From the NCBI RefSeq assembly GCF_026183695.1, contig NZ_JAPFRD010000011.1:186001-250000 (forward strand): a stretch of 64,000 nucleotides of DNA. Direction: 5' to 3'. A program made the translations under genes and the position numbers. Shown here piece by piece: positions 47,831 to 55,904 of this stretch. The stretch comes from Alteromonas aquimaris. GTDB taxonomy: Bacteria; Pseudomonadota; Gammaproteobacteria; Enterobacterales; Alteromonadaceae. Numbering within the stretch: position 1 is the first letter of the stretch; each line of letters begins with the position of its first letter. Under the pieces are notes generated by a model. That model worked only from the letters and a program-made list of their open reading frames with translations, did no database searches and was not told the origin of the DNA.

Positions 47831-47850
47831 GAGAAACGAAAATGATTCTC
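47831..47850 (-). promoter_or_regulatory. Fur-like box before HiPIP gene
   Basis: Read on the minus strand the site is GAGAATCATTTTCGTTTCTC. Its first 16 bases match the Fur consensus GATAATCATTATCATT in 13 positions. The location just before the start of an iron-sulfur protein gene fits iron control. It is a motif match only. Confidence 0.5.
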
Positions 47851-47872
47851 TTTTATACCCTGCCAAAAACAG

Positions 47873-47900
47873 AAAAATCTGCTTATTCCAGCAGATTTTT
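47873..47900 (-). terminator. Terminator after CPXCG gene
   Basis: An 11-bp stem (AAAAATCTGCT / AGCAGATTTTT) with a TATTCC loop just past the CPXCG stop. The minus strand continues with CTGTTTTTGG. Confidence 0.7.
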
Positions 47901-47902
47901 TG

Positions 47903-48094
47903 CTACGAGTTTTCCCGTTCGGCGCTCAAACTAAGCGTATCACCATCCGTATGAATAGACAATTCGATTGGTTGACAACACACCTGGCAATCCAAGATTT
48001 GCGTTTGTCCAATATCGTTAAGTTCGTCCACTTCCACGTCGTTTGGTGCCATACAATAGGGGCATGAAAATGACATCGGTCTGGTTAGACTCAT
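47903..48094 (-). CDS. CPXCG motif cysteine-rich protein
   Basis: A 63-residue protein with two Cys pairs, CPYC near residue 11 and CQVC near residue 36, the pattern of the CPXCG small zinc-ribbon family. Function is unknown. A good ribosome site (AAGAGGA) precedes the ATG at 48094. It is divergent from the HNH gene. Confidence 0.88.
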   Translation of the reverse strand: MSLTRPMSFSCPYCMAPNDVEVDELNDIGQTQILDCQVCCQPIELSIHTDGDTLSLSAERENS

Positions 48095-48158
48095 ATGCTA
48101 TCCTCTTGATCTTGTTTCGCATTAATACGCAGTTAAAATAGAGGCAGATCCGCACGTC

Positions 48159-48458
48159 ATGCAAAAGCCACATAAAGTTGGGGTTTGCCCCTGCTGCCAC
48201 CGCACCGCTCAGCTGACTTTTCATCACCTCATACCCAAAAAGATGCATCGACGAACTTTTTTCAGAAAAAACAAAAGGCACGAATTAGATGAAGGCATCA
48301 TGATTTGTCGGCAATGTCATAATGGCATTCACCGCTTTTATTCTGAGATGGATTTAGCTAAACGATTAAATTCTTTGGTGGCGTTACAGTCAGATGAACG
48401 ATTGGCTGCCTATTTCGCCTGGGTGAGTAAGCAGAAGATCAGGATCGATGCAGACTAG
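48159..48458 (+). CDS. HNH endonuclease-like protein
   Basis: A 99-residue protein with an HNH fold: the zinc ligands CPCCHR and CRQC flank the catalytic FHHLIPK, and the second His/Asn lies in CHNGIH. HNH proteins cut nucleic acids, but this short stand-alone type has no known substrate. It is 59 bases before the FAN1-like gene, with a LexA-like box in between. Confidence 0.85.
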   Translation: MQKPHKVGVCPCCHRTAQLTFHHLIPKKMHRRTFFRKNKRHELDEGIMICRQCHNGIHRFYSEMDLAKRLNSLVALQSDERLAAYFAWVSKQKIRIDAD

Positions 48459-48473
48459 AAAAATAGTGAAGAA

Positions 48474-48493
48474 TACTGTATAAATATACAAGT
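48474..48493 (+). promoter_or_regulatory. LexA (SOS) box upstream of the FAN1-like gene
   Basis: The core CTGTATAAATATACAA (48476-48491) matches the gammaproteobacterial LexA consensus CTGTATATATATACAG in 14 of 16 positions, with TA outside it. It lies 25 to 44 bases before the start codon, where a bound LexA would block the promoter. Predicted from sequence only. Confidence 0.72.
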
Positions 48494-48517
48494 TCGCTAT
48501 TCAAGTATTCTAGTGTG

Positions 48518-50659
48518 ATGAGAAAAACCCTACCCACATTCTATTATTTAACCCACTTTCATGAGTTTCTCGGCTTTTTCTCTGGGGTGAATAAGACGCT
48601 TTTAGGCGAGCAGGAAACCCGCTTTATTGAAGGCTTCGCCGCGCTCACCCACGATCAGCAATGTATTATTGCACGAGCGGCCAATCGAAAATATGCGGTC
48701 ATTAATCGATACCACTTCAATTATGAGGAAATTCTCAACCCTCAACAACAGATTGATGAGTTGATCGAGAAACGATGGTTTACTGATTTATCCACCGCTA
48801 AAGCGCATGATGTGGCAGCCGTGATGACCAAAAGCGACTTGATTGAGCTACTAGTTCAATTAACTCAGTCATCTATTTCTCCAGCGCTAAAGAAGCCTGA
48901 GCTAAGTAACCTGCTTATGCAACAAGTTTCGCTGAAGGGGTGGCCAAAAAATTTTCTTCCGGAACAGTTTTTAGTACGGGGATTTGAGCACACCTTCAGG
49001 TTTCTCTTATTTGTGTATTTTGGGCATACCAAGGGACGTTTAAACCAATTTTCTTTGCGCGATTTAGGCGTGATGCGTACCCGCAACGAAAATCCTTCAG
49101 AGCAAATTCGCTTTCATAACCAAGAAGACGCCCAGGCAGCTTTTTTCTACGCCATGCAGCTAGAGCAAATGCCGTATTGGCAAGATAACCAATTTACATC
49201 AGCGCCTCGTGTAGCGAAGACACAGCTACATTCTCCATTGGCTATTCAATGGCAGGAGAAGTATCAGTTTGCCCTCGGGCTTCAACTGTTAAGTATTGAT
49301 ATTGACACTGGGCTAAACGTTTTGGCCAACGCCCCAGGGGACAAGGCAAGAGAAAAGTGGATACGTGAAGCGTATAAGCATGGACAGAAAGATGCGGTTA
49401 AAGCGGAATTGGAAGTACTCATCGATACACCGCCGTCAGATACGATATTAAATTTTGCAGAAGACTTTTTAGCGCGTAAATTTTTGAAAAAGCGAACCAG
49501 TGCGCTAACAGATATGCTGCGAAGTGCCACCCGCACCCTGAAGCTGGACATCAGCCAGAACACTGGGGTAGAAGCGGGGGTGTTAGCCCAGTACAAACGC
49601 CAAGGCATCACAGCTTACCGAACTGAAAATCAACTGTGGCGTAGCATGTTTGGGTTAATTTTCTGGCCAATCCTGTTTGAGCAGGATGAGTTTGTAAATG
49701 AATTTGACCGACGACCCGTTTGTCTGAAAGAAAACACCTTCTATACCCGCTACGAAAAGCAGATTGAAACTTTGTTGGCGCAAGTGAATTCGCTAGCAAA
49801 GTTGCAACAACATATACTATCCATTGCCAGCAGTCGCTACGGGGAGCCGAACGCATTATTTATCTGGTCACACAAACTGTTGGATCCCATCAACGCACTT
49901 CTTGAACATTCTCAACTGGAGCCGTTATTAGGTTTTTTACGCATGATGTGCCAGGATTTTCACAGTCTTCAAGATGGTTTCCCCGATATAATGGTTATCG
50001 AAAAGGGTGAGCTACGGTTTGAAGAAATTAAAGCACCCGGTGATCAACTTAGACGAAATCAGCTGGTCTCCATCCAACGCTTGCAGCAGGCCGGCTTTAC
50101 CGTTCAGATTAGCAAAGTGGAGTGGTATTTTGATCCGCAGCAGCCTTACGTGGTAGTAGATATTGAAACAACGGGAGGCAAATCCGATTACCACCGCATC
50201 ACCGAAATTGGGATGGTTAAACTGATTAATGGACATGAAGTGGGGCGTTGGCAAAGTTTACTCAATCCCCAGCGGCGAATCCCCTCATCGATTACCGCTT
50301 TAACAGGTATCACCAATGATATGGTAGCCGGGGCCCCCTTATTTGCTGAGGTGGCTGGTGAAATTAATGAATTTACTCAGGATTGTGTATTCGTGGCGCA
50401 TAATGTGAACTTTGATTACGGTTTTATCAGGCAGGAGTTTGCGCGCTTAGAGCTGCCATTTAAGCGAGCGAAATTGTGTACGGTGAGAGAAATGAGAAAA
50501 GTAAAGCCCGGGCTAGCGTCTTACTCTCTCGCTGCGCTTACGCAAACATTTGATATCAAGATGGAACGGCACCACCGAGCCTTATCTGACGCTAAAGCGG
50601 CTGCTGAGTTATTGAAAATTATTCTCAACGAACGGCTATCTGCTCAAGTACCTAGCTAA
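48518..50659 (+). CDS. FAN1-like VRR-NUC nuclease fused to DEDDh exonuclease
   Basis: A protein of about 713 residues with two nuclease parts. Residues about 1-530 resemble bacterial FAN1: an N-terminal FYYLTHFHEFLGFFSGVNKT region, a helical middle and a VRR-NUC catalytic domain with GFPDIMVIEKGELRFEEIKA followed by PGDQLRRNQ (active-site Asp, Glu, Lys). FAN1 cuts 5' flaps and unhooks DNA interstrand crosslinks. Residues about 545-714 are a DnaQ-type 3'-5' exonuclease: VVVDIETTGG, FVAHNVNFDYGF and HHRALSDAKAAAE supply the full DEDDh set. P. aeruginosa FAN1 lacks this second domain. The start is ATG 48518 (GTG 48515 also possible) without a strong ribosome site. A LexA box lies upstream. Confidence 0.9.
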   Translation: MRKTLPTFYYLTHFHEFLGFFSGVNKTLLGEQETRFIEGFAALTHDQQCIIARAANRKYAVINRYHFNYEEILNPQQQIDELIEKRWFTDLSTAKAHDVAAVMTKSDLIELLVQLTQSSISPALKKPELSNLLMQQVSLKGWPKNFLPEQFLVRGFEHTFRFLLFVYFGHTKGRLNQFSLRDLGVMRTRNENPSEQIRFHNQEDAQAAFFYAMQLEQMPYWQDNQFTSAPRVAKTQLHSPLAIQWQEKYQFALGLQLLSIDIDTGLNVLANAPGDKAREKWIREAYKHGQKDAVKAELEVLIDTPPSDTILNFAEDFLARKFLKKRTSALTDMLRSATRTLKLDISQNTGVEAGVLAQYKRQGITAYRTENQLWRSMFGLIFWPILFEQDEFVNEFDRRPVCLKENTFYTRYEKQIETLLAQVNSLAKLQQHILSIASSRYGEPNALFIWSHKLLDPINALLEHSQLEPLLGFLRMMCQDFHSLQDGFPDIMVIEKGELRFEEIKAPGDQLRRNQLVSIQRLQQAGFTVQISKVEWYFDPQQPYVVVDIETTGGKSDYHRITEIGMVKLINGHEVGRWQSLLNPQRRIPSSITALTGITNDMVAGAPLFAEVAGEINEFTQDCVFVAHNVNFDYGFIRQEFARLELPFKRAKLCTVREMRKVKPGLASYSLAALTQTFDIKMERHHRALSDAKAAAELLKIILNERLSAQVPS

Positions 50660-50771
50660 TTGATAAATATTCTTCCCAATTGGGGGGAGCTTTTCTGAGT
50701 GTGCATTAGAGCGCATACCACGCATGGGGCTTTCCATAAGGCAATGCGTGTATCATTTAGTCAGCATGTCG

Positions 50772-51200
50772 TTAGGTGGTTTGCTTATCCATGGTGAACG
50801 CAGGTAACAGATATGCCATAAGTTGTCTTTTCCAGTCTGGAGGCAGCATACCGTTGGCTGATAAGTTTGCCGTTGAGGGGGCAAGCAATTCAGCAGCTAA
50901 GTCATTAAAAATTTTGCCTTGTGTCAGCGCTTCGATACGATTAAAAATATCTTCAATCATTTCGTCTGCGGCCAGGTGCAATCTGGCTATGGCGTATTCA
51001 GTAAGTTCGGCTTTGACTCTGTTATGCAAAGCCAATTTTAGGGGGGTTTCCAGTCCATTTGGTTGGGTTGGTTTAGATCGCCAACGCGTTTCCAATTGCT
51101 CATTTTCATCCATGAAAATTAATGCAGTGGCGAGAAGGATACTTGTTGGCAGCTTATAGAATGGAAGCTGTCCTATGACCAATTTTGTATGTGCTGACAT
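50772..51200 (-). CDS. Unrecognised protein, helical
   Basis: A 142-residue frame that I do not recognise. It is mostly helical and soluble: LETPLKLALHNRVKAELTEY and DEMIEDIFNRIEALTQGKIF are amphipathic stretches. The first 29 residues look less convincing, and an internal ATG at 51113 (MDENEQLETRW) is an alternative start; neither has a clear ribosome site. The gene sits alone between the FAN1-like and oxidoreductase genes. Confidence 0.5.
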   Translation of the reverse strand: MSAHTKLVIGQLPFYKLPTSILLATALIFMDENEQLETRWRSKPTQPNGLETPLKLALHNRVKAELTEYAIARLHLAADEMIEDIFNRIEALTQGKIFNDLAAELLAPSTANLSANGMLPPDWKRQLMAYLLPAFTMDKQTT

Positions 51201-51249
51201 ATTTTTTATTTTTAAAGCTTGGCTACTTGATACAACTTCTACATTACAC

Positions 51250-52341
51250 TTAGATCACCACAGTCTTGCCTGTTTTTGCTGAGTCAAAAATGGCTTGGAT
51301 AATCTGGATGTCTTTGAGGCCTTCTTCCCCAGAGACTAACGCTGGCCCCTTGCCAAGAATGGCAAGCGCGTCATTATCCATCTGTAACGTCTGTTGCATA
51401 CCGGTAATGGGCGAAAGCACTGTACCATCGCTGATTTTTCCCCTCACACCACTATAGGATTGCATGGGTTGCAGAGAATAGACCCCGCGCTCGCATTGAA
51501 CTTCCAACCGATTAAATGATTTCACCACACTGGTACCACATTGTGCGACTAAACCATTTTTAAACTGCATATCAAAATAAGTGGTTTCATCAACTTCAGT
51601 GAAGGTATCTGGATGGGACTTTTCGTGATACCCAGTTACGCTAACAGGCTCCATGCCAGTAATAAAACGTACCCCATTGATAGGGTATACCCCCATATCA
51701 TAGAGTGCGCCGCCACCCATTTCCTTTTGCATGCGCCAATTATTTGCGGGCAGGCCGTTGCCTGCGTATCCAGCAAAGCTTGCAATGCGAGTAAATGCTC
51801 CAAATGGCATAGTGTTTTTCAAGCTCGCCAAGCGGCGAGTATTGGGCTCATGTTGCATACGGTAGCCAATTGCCAGTTTCACCTTATTTTGCTTACATGT
51901 ATCCATTATGTTCTGGCATTCACGTGGATTCATCGCCATGGGCTTTTCGCACCAAACATGCTTACCGGCCTGGGCCGCTATAACCGAATACTTTTCATGT
52001 AAGCTGGTGGGCGTAACCACATAAATGATATCAATGTCAGAATTATTCGCTATGTTAGGCAAGTCATCGTAGGAATAGACATTTTTGTCAGCAATATTGT
52101 ATTGTTTTTGCCATTGCGGAATCTTTTCTGGGCTGCCGGTCACAATCCCACGTAGTTCGCAAAATTGGGTATGTTGTAAAGCAGGGGCAAGCAGTCCTTT
52201 ACTATAACCTCCTAAGCCGAGTAAGGCGACACCAAGCTTACGCGGAGATGATGGTGTGCGGGCGCCAAGCAGCCGAAAGTGAGGCATGGCTAATGCGGCC
52301 AGGCCTGAAGCTAAAAATTGTCTACGGGTAAGTTGCGGCAC
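51250..52341 (-). CDS. Tat-exported Gfo/Idh/MocA family oxidoreductase
   Basis: A 363-residue protein with a twin-arginine signal (LTRRQFLASGLAALAM) and a Rossmann NAD(P) domain: VALLGLGGYSKGLLAPAL, then VVTPTSLHEKYS and the EKP motif in WCEKPMAMNPREC. The C-terminal domain has GGGALYDMGVYPI. It resembles the periplasmic glucose-fructose oxidoreductase group, whose members carry tightly bound NADP through the Tat pathway. The sugar substrate is unknown. It appears to be transcribed alone. Confidence 0.88.
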   Translation of the reverse strand: MPQLTRRQFLASGLAALAMPHFRLLGARTPSSPRKLGVALLGLGGYSKGLLAPALQHTQFCELRGIVTGSPEKIPQWQKQYNIADKNVYSYDDLPNIANNSDIDIIYVVTPTSLHEKYSVIAAQAGKHVWCEKPMAMNPRECQNIMDTCKQNKVKLAIGYRMQHEPNTRRLASLKNTMPFGAFTRIASFAGYAGNGLPANNWRMQKEMGGGALYDMGVYPINGVRFITGMEPVSVTGYHEKSHPDTFTEVDETTYFDMQFKNGLVAQCGTSVVKSFNRLEVQCERGVYSLQPMQSYSGVRGKISDGTVLSPITGMQQTLQMDNDALAILGKGPALVSGEEGLKDIQIIQAIFDSAKTGKTVVI

Positions 52342-52383
52342 ATGGTTTCCCCTTCTTCAACAAATTACATAAATTTAATTCTA

Positions 52384-52486
52384 TTGACAGAACTGGTGCC
52401 AACAGTGGACGTATAAAACTATGCACTGTTGAAGGTGCGTACGCGTTCTTGCAATTTTGGCTCGTCCCCCCGACGAGCCTTTTTTT
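52384..52486 (+). ncRNA. Candidate small RNA ending at an orphan terminator
   Basis: A canonical terminator (52459-52486) is the only strong signal: nothing on the plus strand upstream codes for a protein for 1.7 kb. A TTGACA hexamer at 52384 and TATAAA at 52412 are present but 22 bases apart, too far for a standard sigma-70 promoter, so the transcription start is unknown. The call rests on the terminator. Confidence 0.35.
52459..52486 (+). terminator. Orphan Rho-independent terminator
   Basis: An 8-bp perfect stem GGCTCGTC / GACGAGCC with a C5 loop is followed by seven T residues. On the minus strand the hairpin is followed by AAAATTG, so it works only for plus-strand transcription. Confidence 0.88.
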
Positions 52487-52582
52487 GTACGCCATAATCT
52501 GCTAAATCGTTTCACCCAAAATGGGGTACAAAAGAAACATGTAAAACTTATTTGCCTGCCTACCCGCAAGTAATACGGGGAT

Positions 52583-52656
52583 TAATACCAAGTGGCATTA
52601 ATGTTTGATCCGCTAAGAGATAGAGGCGGGTATCTTGCCAGGGTGGAGTGGTATAT
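52583..52656. repeat. MITE-like repeat, second copy
   Basis: Begins TAATACCA and is followed by GCATTAATGTTTG; 21 of its first 25 bases match the element at 45678. The right end TGGTATAT is imperfect. The two copies have the same orientation and flank most of the accessory block. Confidence 0.5.
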
Positions 52657-52661
52657 TTAGT

Positions 52662-52692
52662 CCAAAAAAAAGCCCGGTAACTACCGGGCTTA
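52662..52692 (-). terminator. Terminator of the accBC transcript
   Basis: On the minus strand AGCCCGGTA / TACCGGGCT (9 bp) with a GT loop is followed by TTTTTTTTGG. It begins a few bases past the accC stop. Confidence 0.9.
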
Positions 52693-52694
52693 AT

Positions 52695-54041
52695 TTATTT
52701 GGCCATACCTAACTTTTTCTCCAGGTAGTGGATGTTCGTTCCACCAGCGAAGAAGTTTTCATCGGCCATAATTTTTCGTTGTAAAGGAATGTTGGTTTTA
52801 ATTCCGTCTATTACCAGTTCATCCAGAGCATGGCGCATTCGCGCGATCGCTTCGTCCCGACTTTCGCCGTAGGTGATCAACTTGCCAATCATCGAATCGT
52901 AAAAGGGTGGTACTGAATAACCTGCGTAAATATGTGAATCCCACCGAACGCCTAAGCCGCCAGGTGAGTGAAACATATTAATTTTGCCGGGACTGGGTAC
53001 AAAATTATCAGGGTCTTCAGCGTTTATGCGGCATTCAACTGCATGACCACGAATTTGAATTTGCGATTGGTCAATTGATAAGGGCTGCCCCGCCGCGATG
53101 CGAAGTTGCTCTTTGATCAAATCAACCCCGGTGATCATTTCCGTTACCGGATGTTCCACCTGAATACGGGTGTTCATTTCGATAAAATAAAACTCACCGT
53201 TTTCATACAGGAATTCGAACGTACCTGCACCCCGATAGCCAATCTCAATACAGGCACGACGACAGCGATCACCGATTTTACTGCGCATTTGTTCAGACAC
53301 ACCAGGAGCCGGCGCTTCTTCCACTACTTTTTGATGGCGGCGCTGCATTGAACAATCACGCTCACCTAGGTGTATGGCATTACCCTGTCCATCCGCTAAT
53401 ACTTGAATTTCCACATGACGAGGGTTTTCAAGAAATTTTTCCATGTAGACAGTAGCATTGCCGAACGCTGCTGCGGCCTCGGCCTTAGTTGTTTCAATCG
53501 CACGTACTAACTCATTCTCGCTACGCACAACACGCATACCGCGACCACCACCGCCGCCGGCGGCTTTTACAATGATCGGGTAGCCAATACGTTTGGCAAT
53601 ACTTTTATTGCGTTCTTCATCGTCATTTAAGGGGCCATCTGAACCCGGTACACAGGGTACCCCTGCTTTTTTCATCGAATTGATTGCAGAAACTTTATCC
53701 CCCATCAAATCGATGGTGTCAGCCGTAGGCCCAATAAAAATAAAACCACTTTTTTCCACTGCTTCAGCAAAGTCAGCATTTTCTGCTAAAAAGCCGTAAC
53801 CAGGATGGATAGCGATTGAGTTTGTCACTTCTGCGGCGGCGATGATGCGTGGAATATTCAGATAACTATCGGTTGCAGAGTTACCACCGATACAAATGGA
53901 TTCATCCGCCAACAGGACATGTTTAAGATTGCGATCTGCAGTGGAGTGCACGGCGACGGTCTTAATGCCAAGCTCCTTACAGGCCCGCAAAATACGCAGG
54001 GCAATTTCACCGCGATTTGCTATGAGCACTTTATCTAACAT
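52695..54041 (-). CDS. accC: Biotin carboxylase AccC
   Basis: A 448-residue ATP-grasp enzyme that carboxylates biotin on AccB, the first half-reaction of acetyl-CoA carboxylase. It begins [20 protein letters not shown], has the glycine loop [14 protein letters not shown] and the catalytic stretch [19 protein letters not shown] 54041 matches the family start; a TTG at 54050 would add three residues. It is 14 bases downstream of accB. Confidence 0.97.
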   Translation of the reverse strand: MLDKVLIANRGEIALRILRACKELGIKTVAVHSTADRNLKHVLLADESICIGGNSATDSYLNIPRIIAAAEVTNSIAIHPGYGFLAENADFAEAVEKSGFIFIGPTADTIDLMGDKVSAINSMKKAGVPCVPGSDGPLNDDEERNKSIAKRIGYPIIVKAAGGGGGRGMRVVRSENELVRAIETTKAEAAAAFGNATVYMEKFLENPRHVEIQVLADGQGNAIHLGERDCSMQRRHQKVVEEAPAPGVSEQMRSKIGDRCRRACIEIGYRGAGTFEFLYENGEFYFIEMNTRIQVEHPVTEMITGVDLIKEQLRIAAGQPLSIDQSQIQIRGHAVECRINAEDPDNFVPSPGKINMFHSPGGLGVRWDSHIYAGYSVPPFYDSMIGKLITYGESRDEAIARMRHALDELVIDGIKTNIPLQRKIMADENFFAGGTNIHYLEKKLGMAK

Positions 54042-54055
54042 AATTGCCAACCTAC

Positions 54056-54511
54056 TTATTCGATTACGAACATTGGCTGATCAAATTCCACGGGGTCTTG
54101 GTTCTCGACCAGAATTTCTTTGACTACACCAGCTTTGTCAGCTTCAATTTGATTCATCATTTTCATCGCTTCTACGATGCAAAGGGTATCGCCTACATTT
54201 ACTGACTGACCCACTTCCACAAATGGTTTAGCCGTGGGCGATGATGAACGATAGAATGTGCCTACCATGGGTGACTTGACCACATGACCGGATGGGGCCG
54301 CAGGCGTGCTGGCTTCAGCAACTGGTGCGGGGGCGGCAGGCGCCTGCGCTACTGGTGCCTGGGCGGCAAAGGTGTACTGTGGAGGCATCATTGGTTGGCC
54401 GGTAGGCCCACGATGGATGCGTACTGATTCTTCACCTTCGGTGATCTCCAATTCAGCAATACCTGATTCTTCAACCAGCTCGATCAGTTTTTTAATCTTT
54501 CTTATATCCAT
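54056..54511 (-). CDS. accB: Biotin carboxyl carrier protein AccB
   Basis: A 151-residue carrier subunit of acetyl-CoA carboxylase. The N-terminal dimerisation part ([20 protein letters not shown]) is followed by an Ala/Pro-rich linker (about residues 48-75) and the biotinyl domain with the biotinylated Lys in [15 protein letters not shown]. It lies between aroQ and accC, the conserved order. Confidence 0.97.
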   Translation of the reverse strand: MDIRKIKKLIELVEESGIAELEITEGEESVRIHRGPTGQPMMPPQYTFAAQAPVAQAPAAPAPVAEASTPAAPSGHVVKSPMVGTFYRSSSPTAKPFVEVGQSVNVGDTLCIVEAMKMMNQIEADKAGVVKEILVENQDPVEFDQPMFVIE

Positions 54512-54527
54512 GTTCGGTCTCTGTCTG

Positions 54528-54965
54528 TTAGTTCGATTTATATTGTGTAACTGCTGCGGTTAACGCAAGGTGGTAGCCTAAACTGCCCATGCCAAACAAA
54601 ACCCCAGCGGCGATATCGGAAAAAAAGGAATGATGTCTAAAGTTTTCGCGAGCATATATGTTGGATAAGTGCACTTCGTAAAAAGGAATGGCCACACTCA
54701 GTAACGCATCTCGCAACGCTATGCTGGTATGGGTGAAGGCGCCAGGATTGAAAATGATCACGTCTATCTTGCCGAATGCTTGATGTATGCGATCTATCAA
54801 CGCATGCTCTGCATTAGATTGAAAGTGGTCTAGAGACACTGCGAGTTTTTCAGCATGTGTGCTGACACTCTTCACTATTTCAGAGAGGGTCTCGGTACCA
54901 TACTTTTCAGGTTCACGATGACCTAACATATTCAGGTTAGGACCGTTTAGAAGCAAAATGTTCAT
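54528..54965 (-). CDS. aroQ: Type II 3-dehydroquinate dehydratase AroQ
   Basis: A 145-residue dodecameric enzyme of the shikimate pathway. It starts [20 protein letters not shown], the family N-terminus with the flexible loop, and has [19 protein letters not shown] and [18 protein letters not shown] with the active-site His and Arg. A longer frame from 55076 would add 37 residues foreign to the family, so 54965 is preferred despite a weak ribosome site. Confidence 0.95.
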   Translation of the reverse strand: MNILLLNGPNLNMLGHREPEKYGTETLSEIVKSVSTHAEKLAVSLDHFQSNAEHALIDRIHQAFGKIDVIIFNPGAFTHTSIALRDALLSVAIPFYEVHLSNIYARENFRHHSFFSDIAAGVLFGMGSLGYHLALTAAVTQYKSN

Positions 54966-55143
54966 TAAAATGCAGTTATCTTCCGACAAATCGTCATATA
55001 TTTTCCATTCCACCAAAATTTTTAGCAACTTGCACGAAAAAAAGCCAATTTCGCGAAAACTTTTTAAGTTAACCATCGATTATAGTCAGGAATGAAGATT
55101 TAGCAGCAAAATACTGGTCTAATCAGCCATTATCGCCGCAAAT

Positions 55144-55899
55144 TTAGTTGGAAGGCATTTCTTCGAAATTAAACTTTATCGATTGAAAGTTACCATGAGG
55201 TAAGGCTTTGTACACCCCAAAATGCAGATGCGGTAAGGAGGAGAACCCAGTGTTACCCGATTTCGCGATAGGTTGCCCCTGCTTTACGCGCTCGCCTCGA
55301 TTGACCAGTACGCCATTTTTCTGCAAATGGTAGTACTCGCCTGTAGTGCCATCATCATGCAATATAACGACATAATTGGCATATCTTGCGTACTTTCGTG
55401 CTGGACCGCCACGATCAAATGACGCTTCTAGGTCGATTACTTTGCCCCCTCTTGCAGCAACCACTTGGGTACCCACCGGAACGGCAAAGTCGATGGCGTA
55501 CTTTGAGGCACCTTGATGACTGTACTGACCATTAAAACCTTGCACTATCTTATGTCTACCGTTTTGTACAGGATAGCGGTAAGCAAAGTTATCGTTATGC
55601 TGTGGGTTAAGGGTACCCGCTGTCCAACTTACTTCCATGGTGGACCAGTATCGCTCCAGCGAAGTGACCCGACCAAGTGCACGGGGGCGGGTATCGGATA
55701 GGGAGAGGGTAACCTCAGAGGGGTCCATTGCCGGTGAACTTACAGTCACCACCACCGGTAAATGATCTTGTAACTGGATAGTTGCAGCGCCGTGGTTGTT
55801 TTCCTTTGCGGTACTGACGCAAAACCAGTTATCAAAGCAAGACGGGTTTGCCTGCGCTGTGCTTATCAGCAAAAAGAAACATAGTGAAAAAGATCTCAT
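55144..55899 (-). CDS. Secreted M23 family peptidase
   Basis: A 251-residue protein with a signal peptide (RSFSLCFFLLISTAQA) and a C-terminal LytM/M23 zinc peptidase domain. The metal site is SHQGASKYAIDFAVP (His and Asp) and LPHLHFGVYK (H-x-H). M23 enzymes cut peptidoglycan cross-links; all zinc ligands are present, so it may be active. It starts 5 bases after dsbD and is probably co-transcribed. Confidence 0.9.
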   Translation of the reverse strand: MRSFSLCFFLLISTAQANPSCFDNWFCVSTAKENNHGAATIQLQDHLPVVVTVSSPAMDPSEVTLSLSDTRPRALGRVTSLERYWSTMEVSWTAGTLNPQHNDNFAYRYPVQNGRHKIVQGFNGQYSHQGASKYAIDFAVPVGTQVVAARGGKVIDLEASFDRGGPARKYARYANYVVILHDDGTTGEYYHLQKNGVLVNRGERVKQGQPIAKSGNTGFSSLPHLHFGVYKALPHGNFQSIKFNFEEMPSN

Positions 55900-55904
55900 A
55901 GGCG

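Larger units (their letters stand above)
52342..52694. other. 353-base intergenic region with orphan terminator and repeat
   Basis: Contains a plus-strand terminator at 52459-52486 without an upstream plus-strand gene, a repeat at 52583-52655 similar to that at 45678 and the accC terminator at 52662-52692. The 62-codon minus-strand frame at 52381-52569 crosses the terminator hairpin and is not called. Confidence 0.7.

Noticed and set aside
52381..52569. 62-codon minus-strand frame between the oxidoreductase and accC
   Set aside because: It runs through the orphan terminator hairpin and its T-run; composition and lack of a ribosome site argue against coding.
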